From: Effrenium voratum
Taxonomy: Eukaryota; Sar; Dinophyceae; Suessiales; Symbiodiniaceae
Length of the DNA stretch: 64,000 bases
Assembly (NCBI GenBank): GCA_963377175.1
Contig: CAUJNA010000451.1
Location: forward strand, 123,501-187,500
Reading direction: 5' to 3'
Part shown: positions 51,807 through 62,215 of the stretch, piece by piece
Layout: each line of letters begins with the position of its first letter
Numbering within the stretch: the first letter of the stretch is position 1
Position numbers and translations under genes: made by a program
The notes under the pieces: generated by a model
Seen by the model: only the letters and a program-made list of their open reading frames with translations
What the model was told of the DNA's origin: nothing
The model's database searches: none

Positions 51807-52454
51807 AAATAAAGAAAGAAAGAAAGAAAGGAAGGAAACGGAAGGAAGGAAGGAAGGAAGGAAGGAAGGAAGAAAGAAAGAAAGAAGAGAAAAGAAAGCA
51901 AGCAAGCAAGCAAGAAAGAAAGAAAGACAGAAAGACAGAAAGAAAGAAAGAAAGAAAGGAAGGAAAGGAAGGAAGGAAGGAAAGGAAGGAAGGAAGGAAG
52001 GAAGGAAGGAAGAAAGAAAGAAAGAAGAGAAATTAAAGCAAGCGCAAGCAAGCAAGCAAGAAAGAAGAAAGAAAGAAGGAAAGAAGGAGGAAGGAGGAAG
52101 GAGGAAGGAAGGAAGGAAGGAAGGAAGGAAGGAAGGAAGGAAGGAAGGAAGGAAGAAAGGAAGGAAGGAAGGAAGGAAGGAAGGAAGGAAGGAAGGAAGG
52201 AAGGACATAAAGAAAGAAAGAAAGAAGAGAAAAGAAACCAAGCAAGCAAGCAAGAAAGAAAGAAAGGAAGGAAAGAAATAAAGGAACGGAAGGAAGGAAG
52301 GAAGGAAGGAAGGAAGGAAGGAAGGAAGGAAGGAAGGAAGGAAATAAAGAAAGAAAGCAAGCAAGCAAGCAAGCAAGAAAGAAAGAAAGAAAGAAAGGAA
52401 GGAAAGAAAGGAAGGAAGGAAGGAAAGAAGGAAAGAAAGAAAGAAGAGAAAAGA

Positions 52455-52533
<79 letters not shown>

Positions 52534-52675
52534 AAAGAAAGAAAGAAAGAAAGAAAGAAGAGAAAGAAGAGAAAGAAGAGAAAAGAAAGCAAGCAAGCAA
52601 GCAAGAAAGAAAACAATAAAGAAAGGAAGGAAGGAAGGAAAGAAAGAAAGAAAGAAAGAAAGAGAGAAAGAAATA
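51559..52675. repeat. 1.1-kb purine tetranucleotide array (AAAG/AAGG/AAGC)
   Basis: Blocks of (AGAA)n, (AGGA)n and (AGCA)n alternate in a recurring order (AAAG, AAGG, AGAAGAGAAA, AAGC, then AAAG again) about six to seven times, giving a higher-order period of ~90-180 bp. One strand is almost purely purine. It opens long spurious Lys/Glu/Arg and Phe/Leu/Ser frames. Confidence 0.95.
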
Positions 52676-52902
52676 GGAACGATCTAACTGCTTGTGATCA
52701 CTCTGAGCGCACACCGGAATGTTAGAGGCACGACCAGCGAAGAGCAGCAGATGAGAATCCAGCTGGCCTAGGTCATACATCGCCTACTGCTTGGAGGCAT
52801 GCGCCCGGATGGGAGAGCTCGAGCTCGACTGTTTGCAAAGAATGGGCGGTTGCATCAGGTTTTGTTGTGTGGGTCCATATGGCTGTGTGCCAAAAATCAC
52901 AA

Positions 52903-53023
52903 AGCCATGGTTTTGAGGAAGCCAACCCCGGTCCAGCGTACCCCAGCGGCTTAAGCATTCAATCAAAGACCTTTTCTCAGGACACCCCAAAGACACCTCT
53001 TCCCCCCCCCCAAACACACCTCA
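52903..53023 (+). repeat. Dispersed repeat D, copy 1
   Basis: Matches 54393-54510 over ~120 bp at roughly 90% identity, including AACCCCGGTCCAGCGTACCC, GCGGCTTAAGCATTCAATCA and the poly-C end. Confidence 0.8.
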
Positions 53024-53029
53024 AAAGGC

Positions 53030-53100
53030 TGTAGGTCAAAAACATGTACCCAAAATGGAACCCTGGTAAATGGAAACATGGACCAAAACCCGCTTCAGAG
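53030..53100 (-). mobile_element. Truncated family A introner-like element
   Basis: Starts GTAGGTCAAAAACATGTACC and contains the reversed family core (CCCTGGTAAATGGAAACATG), but the matching inverted end is missing. Confidence 0.55.
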
Positions 53101-54286
53101 GGAGCTCGGTCGATATCCAGCCGTCCATGCTCATTTTGGGAGGGACATAGGGGGCTCGCTAGATTCCACATTCCATGTAACTCTGGAGGAACTCTCGTGC
53201 CAGCCCAAGGTGTGCTTGCATGTGCTGCGGGCGCCTCAGACTTATCGATGAACCACCAGGTGCGATCCACGAAAGGGAGCATACATCATGGGCTTTGATC
53301 GGGAGCGCACTATAAATGTACCTACTCCCAGCGTTTCGTTTTCCATTCTGGGGGCCACCCTGCCCGCCCGCTTGTTCAAGATTGTGCCCTGCAGTCCAAC
53401 TCCCAAAGAGTTTCATGGTCTCAGCTTGGAGCTGTCCAACCGGGGGCGCCTATGTGGGTGGTTTTTGTAAGGTTGGACCTCCCAACGGAGTGGTTTCCTT
53501 TTGCTTCGCCTTGCACAACACCCAAAAAGGGATACCCTCAAAGCAAGACACACCTCCATTTCCAGCAAAGAGGGGGCACGCTTAAGACACTACCTGAAAA
53601 AAAGCAAAACAAAAACAAATCAACCGCAACAGGGCGGAAGGGGGTGGCCTCAAACCAAAGACGAGGCACCCATTCCATGCCCGGCCGCCGCCCGGAGGTC
53701 CCACTGGTCCTGCACCAAGCTGGCCGCCCCGAAGGCCTCGGCTTGCGGTCAGTGGCTTACGTTTTTTTTCTTTCTCCGTTTGGGGTAGCCTTTTAAACAA
53801 GAGGCGTTTGGTGTTTTTTTGTTTCGGGTTGAGGGGAGAAAGAGAAGCCACTTCTTTGGGTCTTTGCGTCTTTGGGTCTTTGGGGGGGGAGGTCGATTTC
53901 TTTTTGAGCCAACCAGGTGCTTTTCCCAAGAGAACGGCCTCGGAGACATATCGTCCTTGTTCCAGGTGGCGGGAACAATGGGTTTTTCCCACTTTGTCTT
54001 GACTCAGACTCTTAAGACTTCCTGGAAAGATCACAGCCGTAACACTGGCCAGGCCTGTTCGGTAGGTGGCATGAACGACTTGCTGCAACAGCCATGCCAA
54101 TTCATGATGTGAAGGCCCCATTGCTGCAAAGCGAGGGGGAACCTAATTTTTGGAGGGTTCGGGTTTCCCCGTTTTGGGTTCTTCGCAGGAACCGGTGTCC
54201 CTTTCCCACTGGTCCGGAACGAGTCGCTTGTTGTACCTGAATCTGAAACTCAACGCGGAGGTTCGAAATGGACAGACACTGCTGCT

Positions 54287-54392
54287 GGGTGTGTCCTTTT
54301 TTTGGGCACCATTTTTTTGGTGGTGTTTTGCAGAAAACCAAACGAAGCACCGAAAACTCCACCTTGGAGGGACCCCCCAAAATAAGACACAT
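54287..54392 (+). mobile_element. Introner-like short inverted-end element, family B
   Basis: Begins GGGTGTGTCCTTTTTTTGG and ends CCCCCCAAAATAAGACACA, inverted relative to each other. It abuts the second copy of repeat D. Confidence 0.6.
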
Positions 54393-54510
54393 AGCCACGG
54401 TTTGAGGAAACCAACCCCGGTCCAGTGTACCCCAGCGGCTTAAGCATTCAATCATAGACCTGTTCTCAGGACCCCCCAAAGACACCTCCCCCCCCCAAAC
54501 ACACCCCTCA
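54393..54510 (+). repeat. Dispersed repeat D, copy 2
   Basis: Second copy of the ~120-bp sequence at 52903-53023, same orientation, 1.5 kb downstream. Confidence 0.8.
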
Positions 54511-54552
54511 ATTCATCTAGTTGAGTTTTTTTTCAAGGGTTTAAGGGGGTGT

Positions 54553-54676
54553 GATCCTATAGGTCTGAGAAATATTCAGCTAGAGGTGTCAGAAAGGTTA
54601 CCACGGGGATAACTGGCTTGTGGCAGCCAAAGCGTTCATAGCGACGTAGCTTTTTGATCCTTCGATGTCGGCTCTT
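54553..54676 (+). rRNA. 28S rRNA fragment (domain V), probable pseudogene
   Basis: The segment from GCTAGAGGTGTCAGAAAG (54579) to GATGTCGGCTCTT (54676) matches the eukaryotic nuclear large-subunit rRNA peptidyl-transferase region, with landmarks GGGATAACTGGCTTGTGGC, GCGTTCATAGCGACG and TTTTTGATCCTTCGATG. Compared with the canonical eukaryotic sequence from memory there are only a few differences in ~98 bp, including one extra A. A weaker match extends back to GATCCT at 54553. Sequence on both sides is unrelated to rRNA, so this is an inserted fragment rather than a functional gene. Confidence 0.85.
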
Positions 54677-54840
54677 GGGTGTTTGGGGACGAAGCTGGGG
54701 CCCCAGATCTGACCTTTGATAGGCGCCCGAAGTGCTGGACCCGGGCGCGGCGCCGGTGCGGCTGGCCTCTGCAGGCGGGAAAGCTCGGGCGGAAACCTGT
54801 AAAAACAGGGGCTCCTTAAATGAGCCACTGAAGATGTGTA

Positions 54841-54842
54841 AA

Positions 54843-54886
<44 letters not shown>

Positions 54887-54912
54887 ATATATATATATAT
54901 AATGTGTATATA
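54841..54912. repeat. (AT)n microsatellite
   Basis: TATATA with short GTATAT and ACACAT interruptions. Confidence 0.9.
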
Positions 54913-55169
54913 TGTTCCAGTCTTCCTTGACCCCCCCCCCCCTCCAATGCAGTCACAAAGGTAGCACAGTGCGAGAGTACGAGCCCCCCGCCTGTGGGAT
55001 GGGTGGGGGAGGTTGGGGTCCAGAGCAACAGTACAAGCCCGCCCTCTGTATGGGTGGGGCCACGGTTCCCCCGCCCTTGGAGCTCACATGGGCAATTACT
55101 TGTTCGTGATCCCTGCCATTTGTTTGGGGACGTTGGGCCGGGTCCACGGTGTCGTCAGAGCACGTCCCC

Positions 55170-55290
55170 GTCGCTCCCTCGAGGTGTGGTGGATGTCTTA
55201 GCTGAGCTGATTGACGCGCCTGCCGCTGGCGTGGAGCTGCCGGGGCACAAAGATGGGCGGGCCCCTTCATGGCTATGCACCTTAAGATGT
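55170..55290 (+). CDS. Unidentified exon candidate
   Basis: Encodes VDVLAELIDAPAAGVELPGH followed by KDGRAP, then runs into a T-rich intron-like tract. No family recognised. Confidence 0.3.
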
Positions 55291-56202
55291 GCCTTTGTTT
55301 TGGACCCCTTTTTCTTTTTTCTTCTTCTTTTTTTCGTGAGGAAGCCCACCATTGTGGGGGAGCCAGGTTTTGATTCTGACTCACGTGGGGGGTTCATCCA
55401 TCTTGCAGAAAACTTTTCCCATGCGGGAAAGATCAGGCTTTTTTTTTTTCTGGAAAAGCCCCCAGTGGTCATTTCATGTTTACCGGACCCACCCCTCGGA
55501 GATCAGCGCTGAAGGCGGGGGCAGCCTCCTACGGCCTTGGTGCAGAAGGCGGGCCCCAACGGGATGGGGCAATGAATTTTTGATGCTCCAAGAAGATGCT
55601 GAACTCAACGATGGGCGGCTCAGTGATGACTCTGCATATATCGTTGCGAATACTGCTTAGTTGCCCTTTCCAACACGAGACAAATTGGGCACCCTCTAGA
55701 TCCTGCTGTGAATCGAGGCTTGCGAGACGCTCCAAGCGCTGTTCGAGCGCAACGGGCACATTTGCCTCTTCTGCATGAAGCACTATGCGGAGGCGCGATT
55801 TCGCGGCTTCGAGCCTGGGATTTTGTTGATGTAGCCCATGGAATGAGCTGATGTCCACCATTCACTCCAGAATGGTGGACATCGGTACCCACCAGAGACT
55901 TCAAGCGATGCAGGTGAAGCAGATCCTTCTCGTGGGTTGCGACAGCCAGCGTCTCGTTGGGCCTGCGCAGCCTCTCCCAGCGCTTGCCACGCCATTCATG
56001 GCTCTTCATCCCCGAAAGCTCAGGTATTGTGGCAGATCCTCTGAGTAATCATCCCGAGATGCAGCAGGAGGCAAGCACTCAAGTCCCGAGGCTTGACGGC
56101 CATTTGGGGTTTTTGAGTATTGAGGCGATCACGGCTGATGGGAAGTCACCAAACACATCACCTACGGACGGAGTGAGTTGGGTTTCGCGAAGATGTTGAG
56201 CC

Positions 56203-56295
56203 AGTGGAGGCCATCGACCTGTTCACCAGCGCCTTCGAGAAGTTTGCAATGAAGGCAGCCGGTCACCGGGAGGGCGAGGGCGTGCTGAGCGGTTT
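56203..56295 (+). CDS. Unidentified exon candidate
   Basis: One frame encodes EPVEAIDLFTSAFEKFAMKA and AGHREGEGVLSG, with clear helical, exon-like composition. No family recognised. Confidence 0.35.
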
Positions 56296-56725
56296 ACGGG
56301 GCTGGCGATTTTTGGTCTAGTCGCTTCATCCAACATTTCGAGACCCTGGGCGACCGACAAGCTTGATTTTAGTCGGTTTTGACTTGACACAGGCTGGAAT
56401 TGCGCTGGATTGCACTGGAGAAGCTTAAGGGCTTGAGGCCAGTCCCAAGACGAAAGAAGTTTTCAAGCGCAAGTTTCCCTACGATTCACCAGCGCAACTG
56501 GAAGAGCGTAGCATCTTTGTCTCCTTGTCGGAACGTCTGCTAAAACACTTCACGCGGCAAGCGATACACTTGTGGTATGGAGCGCCCCGGACCCGGACAT
56601 TGCCCTGAACAAATCGGTGGATTGTATCCGAGGAAAGCAATCATGGGTCCGATTCTGTCGCAGGATGAGCGGCTGAGCCGGAAACTGCTGAAGGCGGGGC
56701 GGCCATGGGCCCACTTGAGGAGATG

Positions 56726-56808
56726 ATATGGGTGGCCGTTGTTGTGGTTTTGCAGACTACAGCCGAAATCCATTTTGGGGGTCCCCCTGAAAAAGACAGA
56801 CCCATATA
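56726..56808 (+). mobile_element. Introner-like short inverted-end element, family B
   Basis: Begins ATATGGGTGG and ends AAAAAGACAGACCCATAT. The interior word ATTTTGGGGGTCCCC is shared in spirit with other family B copies. Confidence 0.5.
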
Positions 56809-57440
56809 CATCGCTGGTAAGGGGCACCGTATGCTGCATGACGCGATATACTATGAGCTTGCATGCTTGCGTGCGTGTTGCCTGAGTTCTCAACTGGCAT
56901 GAAGGCAGAAAGGAGATGAACTGGTCGAGGGCGAACAAATCTTACAGTACAAAGACTCGTGAGAGTGGCACCAGAAGAAGCCTCAAAGCTCAATCTCATC
57001 ATTTTGTTTGCTTTCGCAACTCTGAACTTGTTTCCACGCTGATCTCTGACTCGCGAACTCTGCATGTGAAAGCGAATGACCCATGCCGGGTCGAGAAACC
57101 ACGACTTACTGCTTGAACGATTTGTTCTGGTGGAGGTGTTTGCGCTGAGTTTGCTGTGAATATAAGCCATTCAGCGGCGAGAGTCCAAGCACAACACATG
57201 CTTTCGTTGACTAAACCTACTTGGTCGGTTCACCCTTTGGACCATGTTCTTTGTTTCTTCCTCAGTATAAACAGTTCAGCTTGCAGGGTGTCATAGGCCA
57301 AGCTAGGTGACATGTTGCGCCAGTTGAATCCAGTCGAAGGGGCTCCCGGTGCAGGCCTTGACGGTCCTCTTCGAGTCCTCCTACCAGCTGGTTGTCTGGT
57401 GACGCCCTCGGCGATCTCTTTGAGGAGCCTCAGAAAACTT

Positions 57441-57553
57441 GGTGGTTCCCAGCCATCCGGTTCCTTAGCGTTTTAGCTTTTCAGGAATTCGTGGGGATTT
57501 CCATTTAACCCACTAAAGTTAAACTTCTAGCAGGGGATCTGAGGGCAGCCCAG
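57441..57553 (+). repeat. Dispersed repeat C, copy 2
   Basis: Second copy of the sequence at 28503-28628, same orientation. Block order is conserved; an internal segment differs. Confidence 0.65.
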
Positions 57554-58859
57554 AAAAGACATGCGAGCAGACATTTCAGGATGCGAGGGCACTGAATGGC
57601 GCATGAGATGTGGCTTGCCCCCGGTTAGCTGCAAGACCGCTGAGAGGCACAAGTTGGAGCGGTGAAAGGTTAAGGAGTTGGCACTTTTAAAGGCAGAGTC
57701 AATCACCAAAATCGTGCCGCTTGGCCCACCATTTTGTCACCAATATCTTCCTTTCTGAAACCTATGCACTTTCTCTCCTGCTGCTTTATGCTCATCAGTC
57801 AAGCTTTTCCCAGCACGATCCCTGGTGCATTTGCATCCGCTTGCGTACAAATCCCGTATCAACCAGATGCTACAAAGTTTAGGCCTCGCCTTGCCTTCGG
57901 CAGCATGTGCGGCCAGATGTGCCCGTTGTCCGCGTTGGCGAAGCTAGGGGCTACCTGAGTATGAACCTGCATGGAGGCTGCACACTCTGGAGGCCCACAG
58001 GGTTGATGTTTCCTCCCAGTGAACCAGTTGATGCATTCAGGGGGCATCAGGTTGCCCATTGAAACCACTGGAATTCTTTCTGCTAGCTTTCCAGTGGACT
58101 AGAACAAAAGGAAGACGAGATATGTTCCATAGATTTTTGCCCCCTTCAAAACGGCCATCTTTGTTTCATCCAACACCCGTTCAGCGGGGTTGTGGGTGCC
58201 AACAGACCCCCGCCAAATAATTTGTTTTTTTCCCCTTTGGTTTCCCTTTAAACAACACCACGAAAAAGGGCTATCCTCCTTCCAAGCATGGAAGCCGACA
58301 ACTCCGCGTGTTGGAAGGGGCTACTTTCCGTTTGGGGAACCCCCCCCAAAAAAAAAGAAGAGCGAACGTCCGCTTCCACGGTTCCAACCGAGGGAGGTTA
58401 CCCTCAAAGACGCACATCGCCGCGCGGCCAAAACGCGCTGAGACCCAAGGTTTCTGCAGCAGCACCCGCTCAGGGCCCTGGCAGAGCTCCAGAGCCCGGC
58501 AACCCGATCCGATTGGAGGGGGACATGGGGCGACAGCTGGCTCCGGTTTTGGTCGAAAGCCCAACCGTGTGTGTGACCATGGTGTGTTGTGTTTATTCTT
58601 GAATGAAGAGAGTTTGCCGTTCTTTCACCCTTTAATCAATATCATGTTTTTGGTACGTTGTATTTAGACTAATCTTCTTTCGGGTTGTTTTCAAGGGGTT
58701 ACCAAAGACAAATTCAAATCGAGGTGGTCTCCTATCACCGGGGGATCTAGTGGGGAAAGCCAGGATTTGGCAAGGTGGCTCCAAAGCAAGAATCTTTGGT
58801 GAGCGACCTTTTTGTTTGAAGCTTTGCCGGTCCAAGTTCGGCCCCGGCCTCCCTCGCTC

Positions 58860-58998
58860 CGAGGCCTTGACGCCCACATCGAGGCCGTGCGCGTCCCGCG
58901 CTGAAAGTTCGGCTCCGCGTGCGAATCGGAGCGATGGAATCTCATCGAGGCCGTGGCCAGGGCCGGCTACTGGAGCGCAGAGGACCTGGCTTTGCCTT
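58860..58998 (+). CDS. Unidentified exon ending at a family A element
   Basis: Exon-like GC-rich patch whose 3' part reads EAVARAGYWSAEDLALPC and stops at the inverted end of the family A element at 58999. This placement fits the element acting as an intron. Confidence 0.35.
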
Positions 58999-59100
58999 GT
59001 GGGCATGGGTCAAAATAAACCCAGGGGACCGCAGGTTTTAGTCTTTGGTTCCATTTATCAGGGTTCTATTTTGGGTACGCATATTTGACCCACAGCCATG
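58999..59100 (+). mobile_element. Introner-like short inverted-end element, family A
   Basis: Begins TTGTGGGCATGGGTCAAAA and ends TTTGACCCACAGCCATG. The interior has the full family core (ACCGCAGGTTTTAGTC and ATTTATCAGGG). Best-preserved forward copy. Confidence 0.75.
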
Positions 59101-59583
59101 CTTCCCCGGTGCGAACTACTCGTACTATGCTTACTCTCCCACCTAACATGGAATTCTCCAGAAGGCCCCTTGAAGAGGACAAATTCAAGGAGCTCCAGTT
59201 AGGTTCCATGTTGGAAATGTTGGGAGGGTAAATGAAAGCGTATCGAAGATTTCTGCGGATCGGGTTGTGAGAAGGCCGAGTGCCTCAGGATGCGCCCCTG
59301 TTGCCGGACTGCGTCGCAACGGGCTCGGACAGTGACGGATCCCCACCAATGAGGATGCGAAATATGGCAAATGCCTAAGCCAGCAGATCACGTGTGCTTG
59401 TTCTAAAGCGAGAACGAAGCCGTGCTTCAAGTATGAAGCTATGTTCATTCATTGAGGCAAATCATCTGCCCAGATACCAGAGTCACAAGCAGAGACTTGG
59501 AGAAAAGTCGAAGAGTGAGGCTAGTGAAACGTGCGGGCAATATTCATTGTATCCTCTGACATGTCCGGTGTGGGATCAGTGCA

Positions 59584-59690
59584 ATGAGCAATGATTCCAA
59601 GTTCCAAGCACTCCGCTGCGGTACGTGCAAGGCTGCGCTGACTGGCACCATGCTGGACGCGGTGGAGGAGATTTTGTTTGGGTACGACTC
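59584..59690 (+). CDS. Candidate first exon, C-x-x-C containing
   Basis: The ATG at 59584 begins MSNDSKFQALRCGTCKAALT followed by a helix (MLDAVEEILFG). The C-G-T-C pair could be half of a zinc ribbon. No downstream exon identified. Confidence 0.3.
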
Positions 59691-60430
59691 GACTCCCACA
59701 CCCCACCAAACACCGAGGTGCTTTGCCCATGGCGTGTCAGAAAGGAATAAGTTGAACATCGTCCATAGCTTGGCCTCGTTTTTTTGTTGGAGCAGGTTGC
59801 GTCGTTGATCTTGCACGGGGTGAGTGTAACAGAAAGTCCGAGCCAAGACAGGGCCCAGGAAAAAAACAAAGAATCATAACTTGGCATTCACGGGCTATAT
59901 GTGCTTTGCCTTGAGACTGGTCTGGCCGTTCCTATGAAATTAGACATGGTGCTGCCAGCCCAAAAGCAGAATGGTGGCGGGTTTTTTCCGCTGCCTTTGC
60001 CGCCCACTTGCCCAAAGCTTCGGCAGATCGACACCCATGAAAAGCATTCCAAAGACCCAAGGCTTCTCCAGTGCGAATCCCGTTTGCCATGGTGGTAGAA
60101 TAGAACGAAGGGACAAAACCAAATGGGAAATCAACCATTTGGGTGTTTCAACTGGGTCCTTTGGAGAAATCCCCCGTGCCAGGGGCACTTGGACTTCTCG
60201 AAGCCGCCCAGCGGCTCCGGGCGCAGGGCCGTAGCCCTCAGCTCGTGAGAGCGCATAGCACTGCTTGGCTACTCAGCACCTCAAGAGAGGGCCTTCTTGT
60301 TTTGAGAGTAAGAAAATGTTTTGCTAGTGGATTGACTCCACTGTGGGCCAGATGTCATGGTGAAGACATCCAAGCAATTCTGGGATACCCCTTCCATGCA
60401 CCACATCAGCAACTCACCTCTGACTTGCAG

Positions 60431-60622
60431 CTCAAACCCGAGGTCGTCGACTTGACCGAGGCGGAAGAGGCGCAAATTGAGCGCTCAACTGAAGACGGGC
60501 AGAACGTGCACTGGTTGGAGAAGCTGGTGCAGTGCTTTCCTGTCAAGATGACCTGTATGGATCTCGCAACAGGTCTGCCTTGGAGCAAGCAACCCAACAG
60601 CTGGATTGAGGGCCTTGAGTAG
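60431..60622 (+). CDS. Unidentified terminal exon
   Basis: Clean ACTTGCAG acceptor, then KPEVVDLTEAEEAQIERSTE, a Trp/Leu helix and LPWSKQPNSWIEGLE before TAG. Strong coding character. An upstream exon with GLLEAAQRLRAQGRSPQL at ~60180-60240 is likely part of the same gene. No family recognised. Confidence 0.4.
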   Translation, partial: LKPEVVDLTEAEEAQIERSTEDGQNVHWLEKLVQCFPVKMTCMDLATGLPWSKQPNSWIEGLE

Positions 60623-61550
60623 CATTGGCTAGAGGGCCTTTGCGGTTGCGTTCTGCGCGAAGAATCTTGGGCTTCTCTTGGAGGGCCCTGGCTTTCTCTT
60701 TTTGTTTCCCGTTTCCGTTGTTTTCAGTTTGCCTTTTCTATTTGACGATTAGTTGCCGGGAACGGCTGTAATTTTCATGTACTGTATGCACCGGATGCCC
60801 AGGGCTGGTGCCTCACATGATCGAAGGGTCCTTTACATAGGATGACCATTGGGGGAAACCACTGAAAACATGAGGTTTCACTCATGGGGAAGTCACCCCT
60901 GATCAAAACCGGGGGCGGAACGGAACATTGATCAACCGCTTCGATCCGCAAAGCGCGCAGATTGCCGCGAGCTGCACAGCCTCGGTGCTGCATTTGATGC
61001 TGCGACTCTGGCGGGCTTCTGGCCTTCGGTTGTGTTTCCAGCTCCGAGTTGTCCTGTGGTCCAGAGATTGGGCACTTTTGTGGCGGGCCTAGAAAACAAG
61101 AATGACTTGATTCGAGTCAGAACAGGGTCCACCGGAAGTCTATGCTAGCCTTGCGAAGGGGAGTATGCCCTTGATATTTCTTGAACATTTGCAGGGGATC
61201 CTTTCAAAACCAGCCTTGTAAAACCTCCGTTACGCTGATTGCACAGCCAGTTGCGCTGTTGCCTTGCGCCTATCTGTCACAACCCACCATACGCGTTTGC
61301 CACAACCATTCTGGGAAATGGCCAAGGCAAGCCCCAACTTGAGATCCCAAGCACACCAAGTCAGGCAAGGCATACGTTCTCATTCATTCATACGACGGGC
61401 TGCTAGGTGCAACCATCATTCTGTGGTTGCCACTTCTTCCTGAGATGCCAACAAAGTATGTTTGCTTGCAAGGAGAGCGGCCTTTGATGGTTCCATGCTT
61501 GCCCGCTCCTTTTTGGCGTGCAGCCTTCCTTTGTCATTTTCGCCGATTTT
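60623..61550. other. Non-coding stretch
   Basis: No supported gene. Confidence 0.4.
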
Positions 61551-61609
61551 GGTGAATGAACGATGCTGAAGATCACAATCATGATCTTGACGATGAGCTT
61601 AGCACCACC

Positions 61610-61611
61610 AG

Positions 61612-61642
<31 letters not shown>

Positions 61643-61650
61643 ACCACCTG
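61610..61650. repeat. (CCG/CCA)n trinucleotide tract
   Basis: CCACCACCGCCGCCGCC-type repeat. Would encode poly-Pro or poly-Ala, but no convincing gene surrounds it. Confidence 0.7.
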
Positions 61651-62120
61651 TCGGCGAGCGCCAGCTGTCGCCAGGATCGACCCTTCGCCCCCCACGGTTC
61701 AGCAGTGCCTGGCTCGAAGCCTCGGCCTGGGCCATAGCTCCGGTTCTCGGGCTCCTGGTCGGATGTCTTGGACCCAATTGTTCCATCCGTGCATAGGTCG
61801 TAGGTCCTTGGAAATATGGGGGACCGCAGTTGACATCCAAGGATTCAAGTATTGTTTTCAGAGTGACCCTTTTGGGGCTGGCCACCATTCCAATCACCGA
61901 GCACCAGAGGTGCATTGGCGCTGGTGCTTTGGCAACCAAGGCAAGCGGCCCAGAGATGGCGCCGGGAGCTTGGGCATACCCATCCCAACCTGCTCCCTAG
62001 ACATGTTTCACAGCCGACTGCTAGTCTTAGAATAGCCCAGAAGCTGCGCAGTGGGAGTGGCCGTCTGGCTGAGGATGACCTGCCGCCGCTGGAAGAGGCT
62101 ATGAGTTAGCGACTGCTATA

Positions 62121-62215
62121 TGGGTGTGGCTCAAAATTGAAGAGCTAGGGTTATGCAGGTTTTAGTCTTTGGTTCCATGTACCAAGGTGCCATTTTTAGT
62201 ACATGTTTTTTGTTT
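62121..62215 (+). mobile_element. Degenerate family A introner-like element
   Basis: Begins GGGTGTGGCTCAAAATTGA and contains the family core GCAGGTTTTAGTCTTTGG followed by TTCCATGTACCAAGG. The right inverted end is eroded. Confidence 0.6.

Noticed and set aside
51394..52780. Lys/Glu/Arg and Phe/Leu/Ser frames across the purine array
   Set aside because: Pure microsatellite translation.
54553..54676. Functional or mitochondrial fragmented rRNA gene
   Set aside because: The sequence follows the nuclear eukaryotic 28S form, is only ~124 bp with unrelated flanks and shows an indel. Treated as an inserted fragment.
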